Source: Prevotella sp. khp7 (GTDB lineage Bacteria; Bacteroidota; Bacteroidia; Bacteroidales; Bacteroidaceae). From it: a stretch of 64,000 nucleotides of DNA. Each line of letters starts with the position of its first letter. The first letter of the stretch is position 1. Made by a program: the position numbers and the translations under genes. Shown here piece by piece: positions 34,719 to 42,927 of the stretch. Location: positions 248,001-312,000 of the forward strand of contig NZ_FOIV01000002.1 in NCBI RefSeq assembly GCF_900109055.1, read 5' to 3'. The notes beneath the pieces were generated by a model. That model saw only the letters and a program-made list of their open reading frames with translations. It was not told where the DNA came from and did not search any database.

Positions 34719-36014
34719 CTATAATACATATTTCAAGTTCTCAACGCTATACAGTTCTGGGAGCTCCCTACCATTAAATACAATCGTCGGTGTCTTATCT
34801 ATATGATTCTTTCTACAATATTCATTTAAATCTATATCATTTGAAGCTAATGACACCGTCTTTACTTTTGCTACCTTTCTCAGTTCTGGAATATATTTAT
34901 ATACTCTTTTGCACTTCTTGCATCCTGGATGAACAAACAATGTTATTATATTGTCTTCACCAACACCACCCACGTCTGCATATTTATCATCAACCTCATC
35001 GATCGGCCTTTCCTTCGACAAAAGCCAATCAAACAACTCTTTATTATACAAAGCCGAATCCCGATGCTTAAATGATTCATTCTGACTTGCAACAGATAAA
35101 TAGTGAATAACGATATACCATGTTACATATGCCACGACACCCGACAATATAAGTACAAAAGGAGTCTGAAGATTAATTGTTATTCTATTAAATGCAAACA
35201 TAATCGTATCAATCCACACCATTAAATTGATTGCCATACAATACAAACATATCTTTCGGATTACAGCTATCTGATAAATAACAGAATACAGCGTAAAACA
35301 ACAGCCTACTAACAACAAAAGAAAAGCATACCCCAACAAGTCAGAATTAGCTATCAGGGCAAAAAACAACTGAGTAGAGAAAAAGAGAAAAGCCAAATCA
35401 CTCATACGAAAGAGACCAAAGAGTAGACTTCCTTTCGAAGAAAGCACCTGCTCACAATCTACAACCTTTCCAATTTTACAATATTTTTCCAATATATCAC
35501 CTCCATAATCTCTTCTCAACAGAATTGTAGAAACCCAGATTCCCAGAGCTGACATAACAGAATGACAAACTACCCTAAGACCTGGCCAAGCAAAGACTAT
35601 AAACAAAAATAACAATGTTGCGATAATCAGATACATCTGATTATCAATAATGTATCCTACAGCATTGCGAAGCCATACATTTTTATATATAAAAGTTTCA
35701 GAAGTCTTTCTTGCAACTAATACAACACCTTTCCATTCAGGCATTGCTTTAATTCTATTCTCCTCATTTTCTACGACAGCAAATGCATCTTCACGATGAG
35801 GGAGCACCATCACATAGGGATAATCTAGTTCTTTAAGATACTCTGGGGGCAATTGATAAACATCATTATCAATATTCAGAGAATCCAATGCGTCGCTGAG
35901 ACCTCTTAAGGTTGTTCCCACAGGAGTATCCAGCAAACGTTTCACTACAGAATTCGGCACTTTGACACCGATACTCTGCAAAAGTTTCTTCAACGTTTTT
36001 TTTTCCAAATCCAT
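34719..36014 (-). CDS. Membrane oxidoreductase: C39-like/VKOR/thioredoxin fusion (operon B)
   Basis: A 431-aa protein. Residues about 1-115 resemble a C39-type fold without the catalytic DCG motif. Several transmembrane helices follow (about 125-305) holding a VKOR domain with loop cysteines C179/C187 and active site ICLYC (C256/C259). The C-terminal thioredoxin-like domain has GCKKC (C365/C368) and cis-Pro-like TPTIVF. VKOR-thioredoxin fusions oxidise cysteines in exported proteins. Start ATG 36014; the frame beyond it crosses the promoter. It leads operon B, just before a Cys2 precursor. Confidence 0.85.
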   Translation of the reverse strand: MDLEKKTLKKLLQSIGVKVPNSVVKRLLDTPVGTTLRGLSDALDSLNIDNDVYQLPPEYLKELDYPYVMVLPHREDAFAVVENEENRIKAMPEWKGVVLVARKTSETFIYKNVWLRNAVGYIIDNQMYLIIATLLFLFIVFAWPGLRVVCHSVMSALGIWVSTILLRRDYGGDILEKYCKIGKVVDCEQVLSSKGSLLFGLFRMSDLAFLFFSTQLFFALIANSDLLGYAFLLLLVGCCFTLYSVIYQIAVIRKICLYCMAINLMVWIDTIMFAFNRITINLQTPFVLILSGVVAYVTWYIVIHYLSVASQNESFKHRDSALYNKELFDWLLSKERPIDEVDDKYADVGGVGEDNIITLFVHPGCKKCKRVYKYIPELRKVAKVKTVSLASNDIDLNEYCRKNHIDKTPTIVFNGRELPELYSVENLKYVL

Positions 36015-36058
36015 TAAACACCTTTTATTAATGATTCGTAAGATATATGGTTGCGTTG

Positions 36059-36202
36059 CAAAGGTAAGCAATCTTTTTCTTTAATACTAAGAAAAAGCGT
36101 TGCAAAAACAAAAATTCGGAAAACGCACTATTCCAAAAGCTAACTATCTACAATACAAATAATTGCATATACGCAACATCATTGCGCAACGCATTTTGAG
36201 AC
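36059..36202 (-). promoter_or_regulatory. Operon B promoter with island regulatory element R2
   Basis: Minus strand: GTCTCA (36197-36202), GCGTTGCGCAAT, TGTTGC (36173-36178), the near-palindrome TTGCATATACGCAA as read on the plus strand (36163-36176), then TTAG (36087-36090), 20 bp, and TACCTTTG (36059-36066). The palindrome lies 97 bp from the -7 box. Confidence 0.8.
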
Positions 36203-36469
36203 ATATAATCAAACGTCGGTATAAAATAACTCTTCATGAAAAAACAGATGAAATCCTAGGAACTGATTCGAAAGAATCTCATTAGTGAAAATAATCGGTA
36301 TTTTTTCTGTTTTGCTATCACTTTACGCATAAATTGCTTAATACAAGACACTTATGAATGGTTGGCAGCAAGATAAAAGTGACAGCAAATTACGAATCTT
36401 TTAGTATTATCAGGTATTCAGTACCCTTATTGGAACGTTTTCGCATGATTTCGCTCCGATTGAAATCAT
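36203..36469. other. Gene-free spacer with inverted repeats
   Basis: 267 bp between element R2 and the metallopeptidase stop. It contains the imperfect inverted pair TTTGCTATCACTTTA (36311-36325) and TAAAAGTGACAGCAAA (36374-36389). An 8-bp hairpin (36445-36452 / 36462-36469) abuts the peptidase stop codon and may be a weak terminator. No coding frame is supported. Confidence 0.6.
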
Positions 36470-37729
36470 TTATATTTTTCTAACCTTTCTATCAAGCATG
36501 TCTACGACATTTCCAGGCAACCGTCCTCTCATAAAAGAGATAAAAGAGTTATAGTCTATATCCTTGCCTTTATTATCCAACATAAATTCGATGATGCTCA
36601 TAGCCAAGGACTCCATCCCAACCTGATCTGCAACCTCATACAGTAACTCTGGACCATATCCGTATATTAAACAAGCTGTACGAGTATCGTCAGACTCCAA
36701 ATCATAGATACTTATCTGAGGTCTTTCGCCCCATTTTGTGGTATCCTTTTTTTCATTAAGATACTGAGCCAGCCACTCAATGAGGCTCTCGCTTACAAAA
36801 TATCGTCCTTTTGTGTTAGGAGATACACGGTTATCAAATATAGAATGAAGTATCTCATGAACACAAGACTCATACTTCATATCCTTGTCAAGGATACAGA
36901 ATCTGCCCAAAGAATGCCCAGCAAGCCAATTCCCTGAACGGTATAATACACGCAGGATATCCAAATCGCCATTTACAGGTGCTATGCTGCTCAGTTTGTT
37001 CATTGCTCGTATTACTGCATTTTTAAGAGTTGGTTTATCTCCTTTCATATTGTAAAAGGTCAAGCTCAGATTCCCCATTTTCATTGTATCAGACTCAACA
37101 TAGGTCTTGCTAACAAAGACTATGTATATCCGGCTCTCTTCATTTCCAGAGGTTTTGATACTTTTTAAGGCATAAAAACTATCTGGTGCCTCCACGAGAA
37201 TATCCTTAACAAACACATTAGTAGGGAATACAGACTCTTCTTCTGAACAATATGCATAGATCAGAGTCCTGTCATCCTTATTGTTTTCTTTAATGGGATC
37301 AAAAAAGAAAAAAGTACCCATAACGTCATATTCTACCTTAATTCGAGCGACATCCCCTTTCATAACCGTGATGATTTGTTTATCCGAAAAAGGTGCAGAA
37401 CCGCTTTCGTTCTTATATGTCGTTATGAACGTCTTCTCTTTGTTGTAATAGTCATAAGCTTTGATGTAAGAAGGGGCAAGCATTCCATTTCCTTCTATAG
37501 ATGGTTCGCCGATTCTCACATTAGTAAAAAGCATAATTGTGTCAGATGACTGATGAGTGTCAAGGTCAAGCTCAACGTGCAAATTCATTATTGAATCGTT
37601 ACCAAAGGATTGGGGCCTCAACGATACCACCATCTGATTACACTCCAGTTTTTGACCATACAATGAAGATGTCACTACTAACGACATCAACAAATCCACC
37701 AGAAGAACTCTCATAAATTGTCTATGCAT
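36470..37729 (-). CDS. Secreted gluzincin metallopeptidase-like protein (M1-type motif)
   Basis: A 419-aa exported protein. The signal peptide is RVLLVDLLMSLVVTSSLYG. The zinc motif HEILH is at about residues 291-295, and a third ligand Glu 19 residues later in FVSESLIEWLAQYL fits the M1/gluzincin pattern HEXXH-X18-E. The length is far below typical M1 aminopeptidases, and the N-terminal part is strand-rich. The frame opens at 37756, but the -7 box is at 37761-37768, so ATG 37729 (or 37714) is likely. It lies between two peptide operons with its own promoter; processing of peptides is a guess. Confidence 0.72.
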   Translation of the reverse strand: MHRQFMRVLLVDLLMSLVVTSSLYGQKLECNQMVVSLRPQSFGNDSIMNLHVELDLDTHQSSDTIMLFTNVRIGEPSIEGNGMLAPSYIKAYDYYNKEKTFITTYKNESGSAPFSDKQIITVMKGDVARIKVEYDVMGTFFFFDPIKENNKDDRTLIYAYCSEEESVFPTNVFVKDILVEAPDSFYALKSIKTSGNEESRIYIVFVSKTYVESDTMKMGNLSLTFYNMKGDKPTLKNAVIRAMNKLSSIAPVNGDLDILRVLYRSGNWLAGHSLGRFCILDKDMKYESCVHEILHSIFDNRVSPNTKGRYFVSESLIEWLAQYLNEKKDTTKWGERPQISIYDLESDDTRTACLIYGYGPELLYEVADQVGMESLAMSIIEFMLDNKGKDIDYNSFISFMRGRLPGNVVDMLDRKVRKI

Positions 37730-37760
37730 ATATTCACATGTCTTTTTTACGCTCACGCTG

Positions 37761-37791
37761 CAAAGATAAAGAGATTGTTCTTTTAAACAAA
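37761..37791 (-). promoter_or_regulatory. Promoter of the metallopeptidase
   Basis: Minus strand TTTG (37788-37791), exactly 19 bp, TATCTTTG (37761-37768). It lacks the island element. Confidence 0.75.
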
Positions 37792-37858
37792 GAAAAAATC
37801 ACTTTTCTTTTGCCAAACTATTTAAAAAGGAAATACCGCCATTCTAGCAAATCATCGA

Positions 37859-37938
37859 TTTGCTGTCACCAGACATTTTGCTGTCACCACCCATAAACCG
37901 CACATATTTAGCGGTTTATGAATAAAGTGACAGCAAAA
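37859..37938. repeat. Cluster of TTTGCTGTCACC repeats around a hairpin
   Basis: TTTGCTGTCACC at 37859-37870 and again at 37877-37888, with the inverted copy AAAGTGACAGCAAAA at 37924-37938. Between them is a perfect 10-bp hairpin (37892-37901 / 37911-37920). Related copies lie at 36311-36325 and 36374-36389, beyond the other end of the metallopeptidase gene. Confidence 0.7.
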
Positions 37939-37987
37939 CAGCAAGTGATGCAAAATAATATGTATATATACAACTCTCTTTTTTCCT

Positions 37988-39337
37988 TTATTTATGACAC
38001 TGCTGCTGTTTTCTCGTTTTCAGATAGACATACACAGAAAGCAGGAAGTTCCACCGCATTTTCTGCATCTCACACTCGTCTGGCGAGAGAGACTCGTGCT
38101 GCCGTCCAATCAGAAGTTTCTCAGAATAGCACCCTCCTGAGCACAGATACTTGACCCAGCAATCGCGACAATTCTCAATCTCATGAACCGAGGTGGGACG
38201 ATACGACCTCATCTTCTTCACGTCAATACCGCTACGGATATCACCGATGGCATACTTTTTGTCGTAGGCCAGATGTTCGCAACTGAAAATTTCTCCTGTA
38301 TCAACAATCGAGAACATGTACTTTCCCGAAGAGCAGGCCCTCAGATGTGTCCTGTGCTTATCGAGTGTCTCAACCTGCTCCCTAATTGACATGCAGTGAA
38401 CAGGCCGTCCGCTGTCTATGCGACGGATATAATAATCAATCAGGTCCTCATACTGTTTCTTAAACGATTCAAGACGTTCGTCATAAACACATGTTCTGTT
38501 AACGTTCCTCGACTTATAGGCAGGTACGGCAGAGAAAGGCATACCCAGATTCTCAAAGTAGTCGTAGACCTTCCACATGCATTCGCAGTCGCTTGGGATG
38601 GTCGCCCTCATCTGGAACTTCAGACCGGCATCCTTCACTTTCCGAATATTCTTCAGCACGAGGTCGTTGCTACGCTTCCCATTAGGGAACACGCGATGAG
38701 TCGTAAACTCCTCAGGACCGTCATAGCTGTAAAGAATGTCAATCTGGTGGTTTTTGAAGTATTCAATATTCTCGTCGGTGAACAGCGTTCCGTTGGTTGT
38801 CATACCATACCCCACATTCCTGTCTGCGTATTTCTCGGATATATAGTTAAGCACAGCGTCTATAGTGTCCATCCTGAGCATAGGCTCACCACCGAAGAAG
38901 TTGAACCGGCATTGCATGTCATTATTCGTGTGCGCCATAACGTAATCAATAATCTCGTGGCAGTTCTCTGGCGTGATGTCACCGAACCCGAAGTTTCCTT
39001 TGTTCTGCGCAAAGCAATAGGTACACCTCAGGTTACACTTGCCCGAAATCGGCAAAATCACATCCTGCATCGAATATGAATCATCGTCACCTTTTTCTTC
39101 ATACCTTTGGCAGAAAACCGGGAAGACCTCCAACACCTCCTCTTCAAGGCTTTGGAACTCCTCATCATCAAAGAACTGGCCTTGCCCTGTCAGCTGTGCG
39201 AAGAACTGATCGACAACCGTATTCTCCTTCAGGTTCACCACCGTCATAGTTGGAATATGCAGGAGATAGCACTGGTGGTCTCTCTTCAGATAGTAGAAAT
39301 CACATTTTGATAACACTTTCAACATCATCGTAAGCAT
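37988..39337 (-). CDS. Radical SAM/SPASM peptide maturase (operon A)
   Basis: A 449-aa enzyme. An N-terminal region (FYYLKRDHQCYLLHIPTM) may bind the precursor leader. The radical SAM motif is SGKCNLRCTYCFAQ (Cys101/105/108), with FFGGEPMLR. A complete seven-Cys SPASM motif follows: ACSSGKYMFSIVDTGEIFSC, then CRDCWVKYLCSGGC and DECEMQK. Such enzymes install thioether, C-C or related crosslinks. It differs from the two GG-Bacteroidales maturases of operon C. It is last in operon A, after the 57-aa precursor with three Cys, which is its likely substrate. Start 39337, with nearby Met alternatives. Confidence 0.88.
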   Translation of the reverse strand: MLTMMLKVLSKCDFYYLKRDHQCYLLHIPTMTVVNLKENTVVDQFFAQLTGQGQFFDDEEFQSLEEEVLEVFPVFCQRYEEKGDDDSYSMQDVILPISGKCNLRCTYCFAQNKGNFGFGDITPENCHEIIDYVMAHTNNDMQCRFNFFGGEPMLRMDTIDAVLNYISEKYADRNVGYGMTTNGTLFTDENIEYFKNHQIDILYSYDGPEEFTTHRVFPNGKRSNDLVLKNIRKVKDAGLKFQMRATIPSDCECMWKVYDYFENLGMPFSAVPAYKSRNVNRTCVYDERLESFKKQYEDLIDYYIRRIDSGRPVHCMSIREQVETLDKHRTHLRACSSGKYMFSIVDTGEIFSCEHLAYDKKYAIGDIRSGIDVKKMRSYRPTSVHEIENCRDCWVKYLCSGGCYSEKLLIGRQHESLSPDECEMQKMRWNFLLSVYVYLKTRKQQQCHK

Positions 39338-39343
39338 TTAAGA

Positions 39344-39374
39344 GATTCGCCATTCTTTACTAAAATGGCGAATC
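39344..39374 (-). other. Intercistronic hairpin after precursor 2 of operon A
   Basis: Perfect 11-bp arms (39344-39354 and 39364-39374), 9-nt loop, between the precursor stop (39387) and the maturase ATG (39337). Confidence 0.65.
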
Positions 39375-39386
39375 CCATGAAAAATA

Positions 39387-39560
39387 CTAAGGTCTCAGAA
39401 TAACCGGATCGGGGAAATCTACCTTGTAGTTATAGTAACAACAGGCAAACTCCATGTGATTGCAGATGGGAAGAGACTTCTCAACATTAATTCCACCATT
39501 GACCTCATTCATCTCGCTCTCATTCAGAATAGCGAAATCTTCTTTCTTAATCTTTTTCAT
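39387..39560 (-). CDS. Short double-glycine precursor peptide (57 aa)
   Basis: A 57-codon frame with leader MKKIKKEDFAILNESEMNEV followed by NGG (GG at residues 22-23). The 34-residue core INVEKSLPICNHMEFACC continues with YYNYKVDFPDPV and holds Cys33, Cys40 and Cys41. It sits directly before the radical SAM/SPASM gene with a hairpin between. This order suggests it is that enzyme's substrate. The leader resembles the other island leaders, consistent with export by the operon C transporter. Confidence 0.83.
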   Translation of the reverse strand: MKKIKKEDFAILNESEMNEVNGGINVEKSLPICNHMEFACCYYNYKVDFPDPVILRP

Positions 39561-39627
39561 AATTTTAATGAGTTAATAATTAGGGTCTATTTTATGCGCA
39601 AGACCGCTAGCGCTTATTGGTTATCCG

Positions 39628-40890
39628 TTAAGTAATCGTTAGACATTTTGTAATATAAAGGCTTTCCATCATCAGGTAAAAGACTTTGGTAAATATCTGC
39701 TCATATGTCAGGTTGGGAAGATACGCTTCTCTGCATATTTCCCGGCATACTGCCTCCCCCGTATTTGCTTGTGAGAAAAGAGTCAAAAAGACGCACCATC
39801 CTGTTAGCCTATATTTTCCATAAGGTGAATTCATATAGTAGTCCTCACTCTCTTCCTCTATATGACAATTGGGGCTGAGTTTAAATTCAAAATCCGTCAT
39901 AACCTCATGTATGTCCTTAGCCTTACCAATTCGTGAAAATATTTTGTAGAAATGATTGTATTCCTTCATTGACTTGATGTTTTCTTCATACTCCACCCCG
40001 TCTTTATCCAGATAGGATAATATCCGATCATAATACGAAGGGAACTCATACTTTAACCGATATTCTATCTGTTCACAAACATAATTATACCGTTTCAACT
40101 GTCCTAAGCAATGCGTATACTTACTTTCGTATTGAGCAGTTTCGATAGTACTGTATTTCACAATTTCGTCAAGGTCGTTACTTCCTATTAAATACGAAAT
40201 CCTCTGATGGTGTTTCTCTGCAAGTTCTGTCAGCAAAAGCTGCTCATAGATAATATTGAACTTTCCTTTTATATCTCCTGAACACATGATCCCATCATAC
40301 ATATCATGAAACGCGCTCTGGGCCTCTTGACAGTATTGCTGGATAAAGTCTAGATTATTGCCGCCGAATATACCCATATTGGCAGCTGCTTTGCATTTAC
40401 TTTCTCGAATAATCTGAGGAGCCGTCTTAAGATTATGCTTAATATACTCCATGGCAACCTCATAGTCTGTCAATGAAAAATTCTCAATCATCTCCAGACT
40501 TTGACATACGACATCTGCATTTACCACCCTATCAGGAAATTCCTGCCAAATAAATACATCATTATCTACATGTAAGAACGGTTCCTTTTGTACAGAATAG
40601 GTCATGATTTTCCCATACGCCCACAAAGATTCGTCAACGTTGGCCATATCATCAAGATTTGTGTGGAACTTATAATATGGGAGTTTCAAAATATCTCTGA
40701 AAAGCTTCACTCCAAAAGTATCCGTGTATAATTCAAGATGAGGATAGTATCGGGATATAGTAAGGCAACTATAAGCCATTGACAATAAGCAATAGCGATA
40801 GTTTATCCAACCGCCATGATACCTGTTCTGGCTCACATCGCTGTTTGCCTTAAAAAGCGGCTTGCTCCAAAAAGACTGTATTACATTCAT
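39628..40890 (-). CDS. Glycosyltransferase-like protein (DUF6734-like)
   Basis: A 420-aa cytoplasmic protein with no signal peptide. It starts MNVIQSFWSKPLF and shows LELYTDTFG, LHVDNDVFIW (a DND motif at 109-111 like the DxD of GT-A transferases) and AANMGIFGGNN, similar to what I recall of the DUF6734 family. The second half is helical. It lies between the two precursors of operon A, so it may glycosylate one of them; the donor and target are unknown and activity is inference. Confidence 0.6.
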   Translation of the reverse strand: MNVIQSFWSKPLFKANSDVSQNRYHGGWINYRYCLLSMAYSCLTISRYYPHLELYTDTFGVKLFRDILKLPYYKFHTNLDDMANVDESLWAYGKIMTYSVQKEPFLHVDNDVFIWQEFPDRVVNADVVCQSLEMIENFSLTDYEVAMEYIKHNLKTAPQIIRESKCKAAANMGIFGGNNLDFIQQYCQEAQSAFHDMYDGIMCSGDIKGKFNIIYEQLLLTELAEKHHQRISYLIGSNDLDEIVKYSTIETAQYESKYTHCLGQLKRYNYVCEQIEYRLKYEFPSYYDRILSYLDKDGVEYEENIKSMKEYNHFYKIFSRIGKAKDIHEVMTDFEFKLSPNCHIEEESEDYYMNSPYGKYRLTGWCVFLTLFSQANTGEAVCREICREAYLPNLTYEQIFTKVFYLMMESLYITKCLTIT

Positions 40891-40900
40891 AATGTATTAA

Positions 40901-40942
40901 AGAAAAAGTGTCTCATTGCAGTTCTGTCTACAAGAGACACTA
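40901..40942 (-). terminator. Partial terminator/attenuator after precursor 1 of operon A
   Basis: AGTGTCTC (40907-40914) pairs with GAGACACT (40934-40941) across a 19-nt loop. On the minus strand the stem is followed at once by a T run (TTTTTCTTT). This would end a share of transcripts after the precursor. Confidence 0.65.
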
Positions 40943-40978
40943 TGATAAAGTTTGCTTAGTAAGTTAATGATTTTACCA

Positions 40979-41173
40979 TTAACACAGGCAGATCAGTCCA
41001 GTAAATGGCCAGTATCCGCATCTTCCGCTCTTACCATTCCATGTACATGGGCTACCCGGACCCTTACCAGCGCAAGGTGCGGCACCAGTACCTCCAACAA
41101 CATGTTTCAACTGTTCGCGAGTCAGCGAATTGTCCATCATTCCCTCTAGGGAATTCATCTTAATCTTTTTCAT
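40979..41173 (-). CDS. Double-glycine precursor peptide with five cysteines (64 aa)
   Basis: A 64-aa peptide. Leader MKKIKMNSLEGMMDNSLTRE ends LKHVVGG (GG at 27-28). The core TGAAPCAGKGPGSPCTWNGK and onward holds Cys34, 43 and 52 at nine-residue spacing, then Cys62 and Cys64 in a terminal CLC. It is rich in Gly and Pro, with W45, Y54 and W55. It follows the VKOR/thioredoxin fusion gene, which fits disulfide formation; glycosylation by the downstream transferase-like protein is possible. With five Cys, at least one must be unpaired or modified. Confidence 0.87.
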   Translation of the reverse strand: MKKIKMNSLEGMMDNSLTREQLKHVVGGTGAAPCAGKGPGSPCTWNGKSGRCGYWPFTGLICLC

Positions 41174-41246
41174 TTCTTTTGTTTTTTTATTAATACTACA
41201 ATTACTGGTATAAGCGTACTGCAGATTACTTACACCAAATTATTTA

Positions 41247-42872
41247 TCACTCAAATAGAGATTCAAAATCATTATACGAATAGAAATCATCTGGTAGTTG
41301 ATGATTGTTTATATAGAATGTCGGAGTATAATGTATCTCCAGCTCCTGAGTTCTCCGTTCCATCCACATGATCTTATCTTCTTGTGCGTCTATTGCTTTG
41401 TCATCTATTTCATACTTTTTCCGGAATTCTTCATATTTTTTTTCCTTTTGGCCATACCAGTCATGCAAAACCTTTATCATGTATTGATCGCCATATTTTT
41501 CCTTTAGAGCAAAGAACAATTTTATGGCATTCTTCTTTGCATCACGATCTATAGAAGACACGTTGAAGATAACTTGTAAAAAGACATCCTTCTTTTCCAA
41601 GAATTTTTCCATTTTAAGATGAGACTTGGAACAAGCGCTACAATACGGATCGCAGACCTTAAGTATTGTCACCGCAGCAGTTGGTTGGCCTATATTTATA
41701 CTCATATCCTGAGGTACTTCTGCTATCAATGGGCTCTCTTCCAACAACGTCCGGAATACATTCTCATCATATCTAAGTTTATTGAAAGCAGGAAATAGCT
41801 CATTATACATTTTATTCTGTTTACATAGACTCAGATACATATTACTTCCCCATAGCATTATCAAATCAATGATGATAAAGGGAACAACGCTACTCATTAT
41901 CTGATTTAAACGCAAACTCAAAAAACCACCAAGAATTGATATCACAAACAAATAGAGCAAAAGCGTCAGTACAGACAAGCACATTACACACCAATGCTTA
42001 GACACTATGACTTGATAATAAAGCGAATATATAATAAAGGGGAGGGCTAATACATTTATGCAAGCAGCCGCCTGATAATAGCTCAGATTATTACCAACAC
42101 ACGTTAAAGTGATTAACGTGCCTGCAAAATAAGCGAGTCCTATCGTAGTCCAATTTATACCATAAATGTTGTTTGCAGCCGATTTTAGGACAATCGAACA
42201 GTCCCACTTCTTCCCAACAGGGCATAGTTTCTCAATAAAAGATGAGTTATAATCATTTACTTCAGAATATAAAAGAACCGCACAAATGAGACTTCCAATC
42301 CCAAGTCCTACAGCATACAATCCGAAATAAATCGGTATTTCGAATGGCAATAATGACAAAAATACCGATACAAAAGCTATAACAAATACAAAAATCGGCA
42401 TTGTTTCTATAAGCTTTTTTACAAAATACTCTTTCTTTTTATTCTTGTACTCTGGTTCTGCAATATAATCCTTAACCTCAACGAAGGTAACAATTCCACC
42501 ATATATATTCTTGAATTCTCCGAAAGAGATGTTTTCTTTTCTATTATTTATTGGATTATACCATATAACACTTTCATTTGTTACCGAATCTATAATACTG
42601 AAATAAGGCTGTGAATGAACATATACCAATGCAATATATGATCCGTCCTGTTGTATTAAAGACTCTGCGTCTTTTATATTATATGAGGTCGTTGCTATGT
42701 TATAATTCTCCAAGACATCAGAAATTGCCATAAGGGAATCTGAGTAAGGATGCTCAGACAACTGCTTGCAAATTGTTTCCCTATTAATGGAAAGCGCGTT
42801 ACGCTTTACGATTTGCCAACAAATGTCCAAGCTATTTGTCGATGTAAAATTGTACATATCCATTAGACGCAA
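41247..42872 (-). CDS. Membrane oxidoreductase: C39-like/VKOR/thioredoxin fusion (operon A)
   Basis: A 541-aa protein, first gene of operon A. Residues about 1-135 resemble a degenerate C39 domain (SYIALVYVHSQPYFSII, SVIWYNPINN) without DCGP. Transmembrane helices span about 155-345, with VKOR loop Cys217/225 and active site WCVMC (C295/C298). The C-terminal DsbA/thioredoxin-like domain has CDPYCSAC (C407/411/414) and TPTFYIN. It likely oxidises cysteines of exported peptides. The C39-like part may bind GG leaders without cutting. It parallels the 431-aa protein of operon B. Confidence 0.85.
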   Translation of the reverse strand: MRLMDMYNFTSTNSLDICWQIVKRNALSINRETICKQLSEHPYSDSLMAISDVLENYNIATTSYNIKDAESLIQQDGSYIALVYVHSQPYFSIIDSVTNESVIWYNPINNRKENISFGEFKNIYGGIVTFVEVKDYIAEPEYKNKKKEYFVKKLIETMPIFVFVIAFVSVFLSLLPFEIPIYFGLYAVGLGIGSLICAVLLYSEVNDYNSSFIEKLCPVGKKWDCSIVLKSAANNIYGINWTTIGLAYFAGTLITLTCVGNNLSYYQAAACINVLALPFIIYSLYYQVIVSKHWCVMCLSVLTLLLYLFVISILGGFLSLRLNQIMSSVVPFIIIDLIMLWGSNMYLSLCKQNKMYNELFPAFNKLRYDENVFRTLLEESPLIAEVPQDMSINIGQPTAAVTILKVCDPYCSACSKSHLKMEKFLEKKDVFLQVIFNVSSIDRDAKKNAIKLFFALKEKYGDQYMIKVLHDWYGQKEKKYEEFRKKYEIDDKAIDAQEDKIMWMERRTQELEIHYTPTFYINNHQLPDDFYSYNDFESLFE

Positions 42873-42927
42873 TATTTAAGTTTCTGAATTATTAACTCGC
42901 CATTTATAATTTATTACGATTGCGCTG

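Noticed and set aside
37918..38154. A 78-codon plus-strand frame starting in the repeat cluster
   Set aside because: It overlaps the 3' end of the maturase on the other strand and begins inside the hairpin/repeat region; no domain.
38396..39079. A 227-codon plus-strand frame opposite the operon A maturase
   Set aside because: Antisense to radical SAM motifs; long by chance of codon use.
41247..42872. Reading the VKOR fusion as a second active C39 protease
   Set aside because: The N-terminal region lacks the DCGPTS motif and the conserved His/Asp pattern of the exporter's protease, so cleavage activity is not claimed.
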